In this document: piece after piece, positions 1 through 9,649 of the stretch
Layout of the letters: every line of letters starts with the position of its first letter
Numbering within the stretch: position 1 is the stretch's first letter
Assembly (NCBI GenBank): GCA_030710605.1
Contig: CP092879.1
Coordinates: 40,176,842 to 40,240,841 of the forward strand
Reading direction: 5' to 3'
Source of the DNA: Cordylochernes scorpioides
Taxonomy: Eukaryota > Arthropoda > Arachnida > Pseudoscorpiones > Chernetidae
DNA: 64,000 nt
Translations under genes and position numbers: made by a program
Notes under the pieces: generated by a model
The model's database searches: none
Seen by the model: the letters and a program-made list of their open reading frames with translations, nothing else
What the model was told of the DNA's origin: nothing

Positions 1-692
1 AGATAAAAAGCCAACAATGAAGAGTAAATATAATATAAAAAGCCAACAATGAAGAGTGAATGTAAGATAAAAATCCAACAATGAAGAGTGAATGTAATAT
101 AAAAAGCCAACAGAGTGAATGTAAGATAAAAAGCCAACAATGAAGAGTGAATGTAATATAAAAAGCCAACAATGAAGAATGAATGTAAGATAAAAAGCCA
201 ACAATGAAGAGTGAATGTAATATAAAAAGCCAACAATGAAGAATGAATGTAAGATAAAAAGCCAACAATGAAGAGTGAATGTAAGATAAAAAGCCAACTA
301 TGAATAGTAAATGTAATATAAAAAGCCAACAATGAAGAATGAATGTAAGATAAAAAGCCAACAATGAATAGTAAATATAATATAAAAGGCCAACAATGAA
401 GAATGAATGTAAGATGAAAAGCCAACAATGAAGAGTAAATATAATATAAAAAGCCAACAATGAAGAGTGAATGTAAGATAAAAAGCCAACAATGAAGAGT
501 AAATGTAATATAAAAAGCCAACAGAGTGAATGTAAGATAAAAAGCCAACAATGAAGAGTGAATGTAATATAAAAAGCCAACAATGAAGAATGAATGTAAG
601 ATAAAAAGCCAACAATGAAGAGTGAATGTAATATAAAAAGCCAACAATGAAGAATGAATGTAAGATAAAAAAAACCAACAATGAAGAGTGAA
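1..692 (-). repeat. 32-bp satellite array, copy 1
   Basis: About 21 tandem copies of a 32-bp unit built around GCCAACAATGAAGA, running off the left edge of the window. Units mostly alternate between a GATAAAA and a TATAAAA start, giving a 64-bp two-unit period. Two units lack five bases (ccaacagagtg, near 110 and 521). The array ends exactly where a Helitron 5' end starts at 693. Its long open frames on the minus strand are a by-product of a stop-free repeat and are not treated as genes. The same array recurs at 45130-45859 in inverted orientation. Confidence 0.95.
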
Positions 693-1152
693 TCTATCTA
701 TATATATAAAATTGAATGTCTGTCTGTCTGTTTGTCTGCACTCTATAGATTCAAAAACCATAGATCCAATCGCCGTGAAATTTTGGGATATTATTAGGTA
801 TATCACCGGGAAGGTTTTTGAAAAATAATTTCCTGAATATCTTGAATATCCTTAGAGTTATTTGCAGATTTGTATATTTAACTCGCAAGCAGCGCCCCCA
901 TTGTGACGATGATAACAATATATCGAGAGATTCAAATTTACGAGTTTCAAATTATCAAAATATATCTTTTTTTTTAAATAAGTTTTTAGAGAATTGTTTT
1001 AACAAATGTTCGCTAGACAAACCTTTACTCGGGTAAAACCCCGGGCGAAGCCGAGTACGTTTTATAAGTTTATAGAGAAAGGTTTTAACAAATGTTCGTT
1101 AGACAAACATTCACTCGGGTAAAACCCGGGCGAAGCCGGGCACATCCGCTAG
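693..1152 (+). mobile_element. Non-autonomous Helitron, family A
   Basis: The left end is TC followed by an AT run and then TGTCTGTCTG repeats. The right end is a GC-rich hairpin (CCCGGGC-gaa-GCCGGG) about 10 bases before CTAG. The flanks are A on the left and T on the right, the A|T target typical of Helitrons, with no target duplication. No Rep/helicase is encoded. The 3' terminal segment is present twice in tandem (about 965-1055 and 1068-1152), each with a GTTCG-TAGACAAAC lead-in and a hairpin. The 460-bp length fits a deletion derivative. The 5' end could also be read as 697 because TCTA is repeated. Confidence 0.85.
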
Positions 1153-1262
1153 TAATAATATATAGCTTTAAATTATGCCTTGCTGACCTTTTGGGAATTT
1201 TATGCGAAAGAACAATGCTCGATACATGTATATATGCATATTTCTATTATCCTATAAGCTTA

Positions 1263-2299
1263 CGAGGTGTGTTCAAAAAGTATCGCGACTTTTGAATTTT
1301 CGCGGGTTACGTATATTCGAATTTCGATCATTTTGTGGCTTTATGTTGGTACTCATGTCTCTTACTTATGCCGACAAGCTCGACCATTTTGAATTTTCAC
1401 TTAATTGTTGACAGCTGCTTTGCTTGCAGGTGTTTTGGATCGTCTTCGATTTTTACCTATTATAAAAAATGGATCAAAGAACCTGTATCAAATTTTGTGT
1501 GAAAAACAAAATTAAGTGCGCGGATGCACTCCGAATGTTGACTGTGGCATACGGAGAAGCTACCTTGGACCGAAGCAACGTTTATCGGTGGTACAAAATG
1601 TTCTCAGAAGGCCGAGAAGATGTGAACGACGAAGAGCGTGCCGGACGACGCCCGAGCACTTCAACAACAGACGAAGAAATTAATGAAGTGGAGAAAATGA
1701 TATTGGCCAATCGTCGAATCACCGTTAGAGAAGTTGCTGAGGACCTAAACATATCGATTGGCTCGTGCCATTCGATTTTTATCAATGATTTGGGCATGAG
1801 ACGGGGTGCCACAGGGTAGAACGGTCAATAAAGGAATATTACCTGCAAGTTATGCGCAATTTGCGCGAACCAATCCGCCAGAAACGCCCGGATTTATGGA
1901 AGAACAAAAATTGGCTTTTGCACCACGATAACGCCCCTGCTCACACATCGTTGCTTGTGCGCGACTTTTTGGCCAAAAACCACACACTAATGATGCCGCA
2001 GCAACCGTATTCCCCAGATCTGGCCCCCTGTGACTTTTTCTTGTTCCCTAAACTGAAGAGGCCCATAAAAGGACGACGTTACGCTACGCTTGACGAGATA
2101 AAGACGGCATCGAAGGAGGAGCTGAAAAATATTTTTTTTAAATGATTTTTTGAAGTGCTTCGAAGATTGGAAAAACCGTTGACACAAGTGTATAATATCT
2201 CATGGGGATTACTTTGAAGGGGACAAAATAGGTGTTCATGAATAAATAAATATTTTTTGAAAAAACACAAAAGTCGCGATACCTTTCGAACACACCTCG
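1263..2299 (+). mobile_element. Mariner element, internally deleted (DD34D type)
   Basis: Terminal inverted repeats of about 32 bp start with CGAGGTGTGTTCAAAAAGTA on the left and end with the matching complement on the right. TA dinucleotides flank both ends (1261-1262 and 2300-2301), which is the mariner target duplication. At 1037 bp it is shorter than the usual 1.25-1.3 kb because the middle of the transposase gene is missing. It cannot be autonomous, but its ends look usable by a related transposase. Confidence 0.95.
1469..2145 (+). pseudogene. Mariner transposase remnant, central part deleted
   Basis: The N-terminal half (1469-1819) holds the paired helix-turn-helix DNA-binding region, with CIKFCVKNKIKCADALRML near the start and RRITVREVAEDLNIS in the second helix-turn-helix. 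It stops at 1817-1819. The C-terminal half resumes in another frame near 1827 and shows HHDNAPAHTS (second catalytic Asp) and YSPDLAPCDFFLFPKLK (third Asp), ending near 2145. The roughly 100 residues between them, including the first catalytic Asp of the DD34D triad, are gone and the frame is shifted, so no active enzyme can be made. Confidence 0.93.
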
Positions 2300-2476
2300 T
2301 ATAGCCATAGATTTGTTGAATATATTGCTATATTGATGCTATATGATATATTGCTATAAAGGATGCCTATCTGACCTTTTTGGAATTTGCTGAGGGAGAG
2401 AATTGCTCGACACATTTATTGAGATTGCTCTTCCTTCCTATATAAGCAATGTAGAGTTGTTAAGACTTATCATATA

Positions 2477-2700
2477 TACACCCATGGACAAAATTTAAGG
2501 TAGTGGAAAATATTTGTTGTCGCCGGTTGTCTGTCTTTTTATTTTATTTTAAAGAAGACAGAGGCAATTTTTTCACATTTGGTTATCACGTGTGTCTTTA
2601 ATAAAGGTCATTATGTATCAAATATCTCTCAGAGTTATTGTCTGAATCCCGATATACATGCTGAAAGGTAAAAATTACTCAATATTTTGTTTATGAGTGG
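2477..2700. mobile_element. Tc1-like MITE, copy 1
   Basis: One of five related short elements in this window with ends resembling TACACTCATGGACAAAACTT and its complement. This copy starts TACACCCATGGACAAAA and ends in TTTTGTTTATGAGTG. The interior is shared with the copies at 7880, 58492 and 60741 (CACATTTGGTTATC and the CAAATATCT-CAGAGTTATTGT segment). No coding sequence. The TA-flanked ends suggest mobilisation by a Tc1/mariner transposase encoded elsewhere. Confidence 0.75.
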
Positions 2701-2836
2701 ATGTTATAGAAACCTTGGTGGTATAAGAGTGATATATTATGTCATCTAGGATTAATTCATATTGATTATATTTTCTACAAAAAAAAGTGAGAAAAATTTG
2801 CCTCAATGGGACCATGATTAGTGCTCAAATATAACC

Positions 2837-3121
2837 CTACAAATTAGTGTAGTGATCAAACAGGGACATAAGATCTTGTATATTCAAACTGGTCTCTACA
2901 GACTTATCGTGCACTTGCAGTAAATGGTAAACGTCAACCAAAGTAGCTTCATCTATTCTTCCATTACTGAAACTCGATGACAGGAAAATTGACAGAAACC
3001 CATCCTGGTCAACATTTTTGTTCTTTCCGGGGTCAGCTCGGAATGGTTTGAACGTGCATTCTTCCAATGAGATTGCTGGTAAAACTGAATAGGTTTTCAA
3101 ATATTCAACAACCTCTATCAC
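2837..3121 (-). CDS. Possible terminal exon of an unidentified host gene
   Basis: A 94-codon open stretch with protein-like composition (VEYLKTYSVLPAISLEECTF near the start, HLLQVHDKSVETSLNIQDLM near the end) and higher GC than its surroundings. The frame opens with GTG rather than ATG, directly after a possible acceptor (ATCTAAATCAG) on the minus strand, so it would be the last exon of a spliced gene running right to left. I do not recognise the family. There is no transmembrane segment or signal peptide. The absence of a visible partner exon keeps confidence low; it could instead be old transposon coding sequence. Confidence 0.35.
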   Translation of the reverse strand: MIEVVEYLKTYSVLPAISLEECTFKPFRADPGKNKNVDQDGFLSIFLSSSFSNGRIDEATLVDVYHLLQVHDKSVETSLNIQDLMSLFDHYTNL

Positions 3122-3810
3122 TCTGATTTAGATATATATTTTAATCGCTATTTTTATAACTATATATATGTAATGTTGGAAGATTACCTTTTTGAGATGG
3201 GTTGAGTTGATTGGTGATTGTGGTGGGCGCAGTCGTGTTTGCTGAGAAGTAAGGTATTCACACAGGGGAAAAATAACAAGGACACAGAATTGAATTGGAA
3301 TAGGCCAGCGATCAAGGGAGAAAGGTGTTGAAGCTATTTGTCGGGTTTGATTATTAACTATGGCTGTTCACATTATTGAGGATTGGACTTATCTGATCGT
3401 TGAGAAGATGGTGGTTGGCTCCAAACTGGTCTCGATGGTGCCACGTTCCTCACTGACTAAACTGAGTTCGCGATTTAACACGAAAACTTCTCAGGGTTTT
3501 GATTGGCTGATGGTCGACTCGTGTAAGTTTTCCATTGGTTCCTAGATAATCCTCCTGGACTCTGATTGGATCTTTGCTAATCCTTTGTTCATGTCTTGTT
3601 CTGACATGATCCCGGAAGGACTAGGTTCTTGAACCCAGTTTTAAGAGTTCCTGGATAATAAAACCTGCTAATGATCGTTCCTCTTTGATGGCCTTTCTCT
3701 CTAAACCATTCTCCCAGATTTCTAAGCCTTGTCTTTATTAAAATTCTTTAGATCATACATTGCATACATATTGTGGTGGGATTACATCCAGTTATGTACA
3801 AATTATGACA
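3122..3810. other. Unassigned spacer of moderate GC
   Basis: From 3180 to 3720 the GC content is above the local level, but I see no supported gene, only short open frames. A TGTCTTGTTCTGACATGA segment near 3592 resembles one near 9990. An AATAAAA polyadenylation-like signal lies near 3657. It could be a decayed LTR or mRNA copy; nothing firm can be said. Confidence 0.3.
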
Positions 3811-4323
3811 TCTCTATATATATATAAATGAATGTTTGTATGTTTGTCTGTCTGTATGTCCGGTATACAAATTCGCAATAGTTCACTAATTCAAACCAAA
3901 ATTTCCATACATAGGTAAAAGAATACGGGGAAGACGATAGGCTATTTTGAAAAATATATAAATCAATTATTAAAACTATATATTTTTAGTCAGAAAATGG
4001 TGATGACGATATTGCTGTATCATGTTTGATTATCTTATACAAAATTATATCGGGAAAAATTCCAAAAAGCAGAGACCACGGGTGAAACCAGTTCATTATT
4101 TTGTATGCAGGAACAAAATTCTAACAGAAAAACATTCATTCGAGCAGAAAACAAAAGCTAGATCATCTTTCTATAAAAATATCGCTTCTCAGACACAAAG
4201 TTTGGAGCGGGACGTTTCACAAGAGTGACATCCACGGCGCCAATTTATAATTGTAACGAATAGTATTTGAATAAAAACATTTAATCGGGTAAAACCCGGG
4301 CGTTGCCCGGGTCATTCGGCTAG
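3811..4323 (+). mobile_element. Non-autonomous Helitron, family C
   Basis: Starts with TCTCTATATATATATAAATG after an A (3810), followed by TGTTTGTCTGTCTG. Ends in a perfect GC hairpin (CCCGGGC-gtt-GCCCGGG) 8 bases before CTAG, followed by T (4324). The 513-bp interior has no Rep/helicase; a 68-codon open frame at 4022-4228 has no recognisable domain. The last about 110 bp match the right end of the Helitron at 5136-5452. A segment at 4204-4240 also matches the GC-rich block at 36901. Confidence 0.88.
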
Positions 4324-4960
4324 TATAATATATTTTCTACAGCCCTTATATTGCGATAGATAAAAATGAAAATTAAAATTGTATTTTATTCCTTTTATTA
4401 ATAGAGCGCTTTATAATGCTTCAAAATTTAAAGAAATTACATTATTTCTATCAAGATATTCTATTCGCGAAACAACTTCATCAAGTTCCCGGTAAAGGGT
4501 AAAGCAGAATATCCTAATAAAGCATTAGATACAATCTCATAACAGGATGGTTTTTTAAACTGACGAAATCGCAGATGAGCCAGCCCCTTTCAATAATTTG
4601 CACTCTGATGGTATGATGGCAAGAACCGTTATATACGACATTCAGGATAAAACAAAAGAAACAAACAAAAGATTTCAATAGTTGCCGAGTTATCGAAGTC
4701 CAGTACCTTGTAAGTATTAAGCTGAACTGCTTCTACATGTGCAAACATATAATGTACTTACAGTAAAGGTAGCCGCAAACCCTTCTAACCATGATAATTA
4801 TGGCTAATACCAGGTATATATGGAATAGGTAACGCATAAATCTCGATGGACAAAATAGGATATGTAAAAAGGACGATATATGCATTTGTATGGTAATTGC
4901 AGAGGAGGTTGAAAAGAGAGCCCTGCGGTGACTCTCTCGGACAATCAATTAAAGCTACTT
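4324..4960. repeat. Spacer with one dispersed-repeat copy
   Basis: No gene is visible. About 4722-4815 (containing CTGAACTGCTTCTACATGTG) is related to 19090-19185 and, inverted, to 19830-19925, so a dispersed repeat family is present. The remainder is AT-rich unique-looking sequence. Confidence 0.45.
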
Positions 4961-5135
4961 GGGATAATTACGGCGACCTTCACTCCGACCTTGAATGGTA
5001 CATCCTCCTAGACTCGGTCTCACTGTCTGGTTTACATAGCTGTATATGTATATACCATGGAGGTCAGGTTTGTAGTGGTCCTGGTCCATAGACAAACTTC
5101 TAGAGTCTGTCTAACAGTCAGATTACATAGCTGTA

Positions 5136-5452
5136 TTACTATATATAGTCACGACCGTCTTTCCTCATCGGCCGCCTCTGTCACGGATAATATACAGTTA
5201 TCATCGCCATGCGTTCTTAATTCTGTCACCGTTTGCTTTTGGTTCAGTGGTAGAATGCTCGCCTGCCACGCGGGCGCCCCGGGTTCGATTCCCGGCCGAA
5301 GCATTTTTTTTTTTTTTTACAATTTTTAAAACTCATTTATATATTATACAAGAATGACATCCACGGCGCCAATTTATAATTGTAACGAATGGTATTTGAA
5401 TAAAAGCATTTAATCGGGTAAACCCCGGGCGTTGCCCGGGTCATTCGGCTAG
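5136..5452 (+). mobile_element. Helitron with embedded tRNA-Gly-like sequence
   Basis: The right end matches the family C Helitron at 4323: GC hairpin, TCATTCGG, CTAG, then T. The left end reads TTACTATATATAG; a Helitron normally starts TC, so this looks like a mutated TCTACTATATA end. Removing 5136-5452 restores an intact 87-bp repeat unit (gctgta joined to tatgtatata), which fixes both boundaries and shows an A|T insertion without target duplication. Of the 317 bp, about 70 are tRNA-like. It is non-autonomous. Confidence 0.83.
5236..5304 (+). tRNA. tRNA-Gly(GCC)-like pseudogene inside a Helitron
   Basis: The D-arm, anticodon arm with loop CTGCCAC (anticodon GCC) and T-arm with GGGTTCGATTCCC are clearly those of tRNA-Gly. 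The 5' side is short by two bases at the acceptor/D-arm junction. The acceptor stem (GCTTTTG with CCGAAGC) has one mismatch, and one T-stem/variable position has changed (GGGCGCCCC). The internal A and B boxes remain, and a long T run follows directly, which would end RNA polymerase III transcription. It may be transcribed but is unlikely to be a normal tRNA. The 3' flank is shared with the copy at 9345. Confidence 0.8.
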
Positions 5453-6030
5453 TATGTATATAACATGGAGGTGCTATTGTGTTCTGGGCCATGGAACACC
5501 CCCTAGACTAGGTCTCACTGCCTGATTTGCATATCTTTATATGTATATAACATGGAGGTGAGATTGTGTTCTGGGCCATGGAACACCTCCTAGACTAGGT
5601 CTCACTGTCTAATTTACATAGCTGTATATGTATATAGCATGGAGGTGAGATTGTGTTCTGGGCCATGGAACACCTCCTAGACTAGGTCTCACTGCCTGAT
5701 TTGCATAGCTGTATATGCATATAGCATGGAGGTCAGGTTTTCAGTGGTCCTGAGCCATAAGAAACTCCCTAGAGTCTGTCTAACAGCTAGATTCACATAA
5801 CTATATATTTACATCACATTGAGGTGTGGTAGTGATCGAGGGATATGGAATATTCCTAGAGTCTGACTCACTGCTTTATTTACATAGCTGTTTGTGTGCT
5901 TAACATGGAGGCGAGGAACATAGGTATTTTCCAATGTGTCTGTTTTTCTACTCAATTTTCACATTTTCCATATGTTTATGTGTATCACATAAAGGTGAGA
6001 TAATGGTCTAGAATCATAAAGATCTTCCCT

Positions 6031-7500
6031 GTATTTATTTTAAATTTTATAGTTTCCGAGCTTTGAGTCGAGCCATAAGATCCGTGGAAAAAAGGAATTC
6101 GAAAGACACATCATTGTTTTTTTTAAGTCAAAAGGCGATTCATTGAATACATTTATACAGAAACGAGCTTACTAGGATTTGTTAAAAAAAATCATTTTTT
6201 TCCTCAACATATTTCGAAGGGGATTTCTCCCTCTTTGTCAAATATTTGCACAATAAACTTAAAGGTAATTTACAAATTATTACGTATCAGATGGAAACAA
6301 CTTTGTCATTGTCCCTCGAAATATTTTAAGAAAATATATTTTTTCATATATCCAGGTACGCCCTTTTTTATATAAAATATCATTGTAAGTTTAGCTTAGA
6401 GCTTAAAAGATGTTTAAAGAAGAGGATAGTGAACCTTTCGTTGTAAACCAGGTTTAAGATCCATGCTTGTTTCCTCAACTATTCAAAATGGAGATATACT
6501 CGTATAATAGGCTATGACCCCTACATCCATTCATATCATATGGACAACAACGGCAACAACAAAATATCACAAATGATATATTTATTTGACTTGTTATGTT
6601 GCTTGTCTTAAAAATGCCCATTTTTGTCTTTTCCCCTCAAACCTGGAACAATAAAGATCACTATGAATTTTACCTCCGTTTAACTCACAGGTATGTCTTA
6701 CCATAATTTGAACGGAATTTGGTGAAAAAAGGCTAGAATTCCTGTATTGTGCAAGGATATTTTTAATTAGATCAAATTATATATTATATTTGTAATATGT
6801 ATGCATATTCGCTATTCGTCATTATTTGGTGAACTTTGCAAGTTCAAAGAATAGTTCATATTTATAATAAAATAATATATAATAAATAGATATATTTTAC
6901 CAGGAGAATATATATCTACAGAAATATAACTTATCAAACCCATTCCTCATAAGTATGCAGACATCGTATAAGACTAGACCAATAAGCCATGCACAATTCT
7001 GATAAATATTTCTTCAAATTTATATATATATTTTCTATTTATATATATATTATTTACTATTCATTTTATTATTCACTTTATTAGCAGTACAATATTTAAT
7101 CATTATCGAGCTCATCATAACGTGCTGTTTTTAAGTACCTGTAAGTTAGCAATTGAATTTTCTCCAAAGAGAGTTACCGATAGGAAAAGTATAAATTTTT
7201 GAAATTTTTTTTTTAATTGGAGAGAGAGAGAGAGTTTATAATGAAAGACTAGTTCAGAAATTATATATTGTTGTATAATGGTTAATGCGCCTATTTTTAA
7301 AATTATTTATAATATTATTTTCCATATATTTCAAATTTAAATTGTATATTTATTTATTTTTATAAAACAGAATATTATTATGAAATATTATTTACTATAA
7401 AATAATTTGTATTTTGATACACTAAATACCCCACCTGCTTTAAACTTTGATGTGATAAAGATATATTCTAGGTGTTACCTAAAAATATAGTTGTCTTATT
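6031..7500. other. AT-rich spacer
   Basis: I see no gene or defined element. It contains poly-A/T runs, short TA microsatellites near 7020-7050 and a GA run near 7220. Confidence 0.5.
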
Positions 7501-7523
7501 ATTGACTGGTTTAATCTTGTAGG

Positions 7524-7685
7524 ATGGTTAAGACACGTTCTGGAAAGATGCAAGACGCGTCTGAGGAGAGAATCAAGACTGAAGAATCTGCCAAACCGCA
7601 GCCTGGTGCAACAATATTCCTGCATATAAAGGCATCGTTTCAGATTTTCAGTGTTCATGTATATAATCTCCTAATTGAAAAATAA
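7524..7685 (+). CDS. Possible 5' coding exon, unidentified
   Basis: An ATG opens 53 codons beginning MVKTRSGKMQDASEERIKTE, a charged, serine/lysine-rich start unlike the surrounding AT noise. A plausible splice acceptor (TTTAATCTTGTAG) ends two bases before the ATG. The second half (after PQPGA) is hydrophobic and may be intron read-through, so the real exon may end near 7610. I do not recognise the protein, and there is no neighbour in the window to support it. Confidence 0.25.
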   Translation: MVKTRSGKMQDASEERIKTEESAKPQPGATIFLHIKASFQIFSVHVYNLLIEK

Positions 7686-7879
7686 TACTGTATTATTTAC
7701 ATAAAATCCAAGTTAATCTATTAAGCTAATATTAAACATTTTTGTAGGAATTTTATATTAATTGAGTTTACATTGAGAAATATAAATATTTTTATTCCTG
7801 AGAAGACACCTTCACAAAGACAAAAGAACTGATATAAATTACATAGCTGAAGTTGTAAATATGTAAATAATATTTACAT

Positions 7880-8092
7880 ATATATCCCTTGATAAAACTT
7901 AAGGAAGTTGTACCTTTTAGCATGTATATAGGGATTCAGACAATAACTCTGAAATATATTTGATACACAGTGGCCTTTATTGAAATAACACGAGATAACC
8001 ATGTGTGAACAAAATTACCTGTCTCCTTCAAAAGACGGTCGACCGGCGACATCAAAATATAAAACTTCCTTAAGTTTTGTGCATGAGTGTAT
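7880..8092. mobile_element. Tc1-like MITE, copy 2
   Basis: Ends GATAAAACTTAAGGAAG and CTTCCTTAAGTTTTGTGCAT form inverted repeats, with GAGTGTATA at the right edge. The interior matches the other copies, here in the reverse orientation to those at 2477 and 58492. No coding capacity. Confidence 0.8.
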
Positions 8093-8337
8093 ACACTTTT
8101 GTATATGTTCCTTTTCCACTGATTTCCCGCATACTTTCCAAAATGTGAGACTTCAGGTTGAATGAATACTAAGATTTCGCAGACTTTAATAAATATTACA
8201 GTCAATTATATATTTCGAGTAAGAAATGGCCATAAAGTTAAACACTATACATTCAACATAAACCTTTTCAGATATAGAATGCATATTTTCGAAATATTAA
8301 TATATATTTAAACATTTATTACATCCTGGTCAGAAAA

Positions 8338-8883
8338 TTGTGGAAATACCCATCATTTTTCACCTTATTATCATCTTGCTATTTTCAATATCAACGGCAA
8401 TAGAGCCTTCTCCACCAGGTTTAACTTGTACCTCTTTGACATAATGAATAAAATCTTGATGAATATCACACTTTTACTTGTATAGGTATTGAGTATAAAC
8501 ATATCAGGCCTCCATGTTAAAGTATCTTTTCAAAGGCTTTTTTATTCTCTAGCTTTCAGGCATGAACGCCCTTCTACAGGAGAAAACATTGTATAATTGT
8601 CTAGTTAGGTCAGAGATTTTTCATGGTCAAAGAATGTTAGAAACAATAGATTCGCGTCTAATTGGTGGAAATGCCCATCATATTTCACCTTATGGTATTC
8701 TTGCTAATTTTCAATATCAACGGCAATAGAGCCTACTGCACCAGGTTTAACTTTTAGCTCTTTAACATATTGAAGAGATTCTTTAAGAATATCAACTTTT
8801 ACTCGAATAGAAAGTGTCTTGTTCGGTCGAAAATGTTTCATTGTCAAAGAATGTTAGAAAAAATAGATTCGTATCAAATTGGT
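8338..8883 (-). repeat. Tandem PLE-like terminal repeat with hammerhead-like fold
   Basis: A 145-bp segment (TCAATATCAACGGCAATAGA) occurs at about 8338-8485 and again at 8665-8812. A second segment (CAAAGAATGTTAGAAA) occurs at 8628 and 8843, so two head-to-tail units are present, the second shortened. On the minus strand at 8550-8592, unit one has TTCTC, CTGTAGA, a GGC-loop-GCC stem, GAAA and GAGAA: a hammerhead-like layout whose core differs from CTGATGA. Tandem terminal repeats with such folds are known from Penelope-like elements. Confidence 0.55.
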
Positions 8884-9079
8884 TTGCTGGGAAACGATCG
8901 TAAGAGTAGTGGCATTTGACATTTATCTTTTGGTGGCTGACAGTGGCGCAATCAACAGCTGTTCTTCGATTCGCTCGTTGTAAATCACTAAGCTGTCAGA
9001 TGATGGAGTTTGGAAATTCTATTGAGTGGGAGGTTAGAACGGAATATACCGCGGTAGATTTATTTATTTTTTATTTATT

Positions 9080-9641
9080 TACTAGACGTATGACCCGGCT
9101 TCGCCCGAGAATTCCCCCGATTGCAATTTCCTTCATACTGAAAGTACATCAATAATAAATATTAGAAGTGCCATAGAATAGCAATACAGAAGTAACACAT
9201 AAACTACAGGAAAAAAGTGTGTGTGATGGCAAAAATTGTATTATATTAGTGTTTAGGTATTTGATTTAATTAATATAGTTGATATAATAATATATATTTA
9301 TATTATATATAATATAAATGAGTTTTAAAAATTGTAAAAAAAATGCATCGGCCGGGAATCGAACCCGGGCCGCCCGTGTGGCAGGCGAGCATTCTACCAC
9401 TTAACCACCGATGCTTATAAAAAATGGCCATATTTGGGTATTCATTCCATTCCGGATTACTCCGCGTAAAAAAAAGTTCTTCAAATGAAAAAAATAAATA
9501 GCCAAAAATACTAATCAAAATGTAGCCGAAAATTTTCCTCAGGTTTATAAAAAGCGACATGCAAAATTTGGTACCAATTGGTTCAGTAGTTTTTGAGTTT
9601 ATCGCGAAACAGACAGACATTGACTTTTATATATAGAGAGA
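9080..9641 (-). mobile_element. Helitron carrying a tRNA-Gly gene
   Basis: Read on the minus strand it begins TCTCTCTATATATAAAAG with TGTCTGTCTG downstream, preceded by A. It ends in the hairpin CGGGC-gaa-GCCCGG type motif followed by TCATACGT and CTAG, then T. Length is 562 bp. It carries no helicase. Its body differs from the Helitron at 5136 apart from the tRNA and about 35-40 bp of 3' flank. It is the clearest case here of a tRNA inside a rolling-circle element. Confidence 0.87.
9345..9414 (-). tRNA. tRNA-Gly(GCC), Helitron-borne
   Basis: A near-complete cloverleaf: seven-pair acceptor stem (GCATCGG with CCGATGC), anticodon GCC in loop CTGCCAC, and intact T-arm. A box (TGGTTAAGTGG) and B box (GGGTTCGATTC) are present, and eight T residues lie just downstream as a Pol III terminator. 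Two changes from the usual glycine tRNA cause mismatches: one at the base of the D-stem and one closing the anticodon loop (C opposite A). It could be transcribed; whether it is charged and used is unclear. Confidence 0.85.
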
Positions 9642-9649
9642 TTTATAAA

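Larger units (their letters stand above)
4965..6030. repeat. 87-bp tandem repeat, interrupted by a Helitron
   Basis: About nine units, each containing CATGGAGGTGAGATTGTG and CCTAGACTAGGTCTCACTG. The CATGG landmark recurs every 87 bp (5464, 5551, 5638, 5725) and then decays to about 6030. The step from the unit at 5056 to that at 5464 is longer by about 320 bp, which is the Helitron inserted at 5136-5452. Confidence 0.9.

Noticed and set aside
298-681. Long open frames in the satellite (also 45141-45905) predicting hydrophobic repeat proteins
   Set aside because: The 32-bp unit lacks stops in several frames, and the same peptide appears in three frames of the array. This is a consequence of the repeat, not a gene.
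1-692. A CRISPR-like array of about 30-bp repeats
   Set aside because: Repeats are contiguous with no unique spacers, and the sequence is eukaryotic. It is a satellite.
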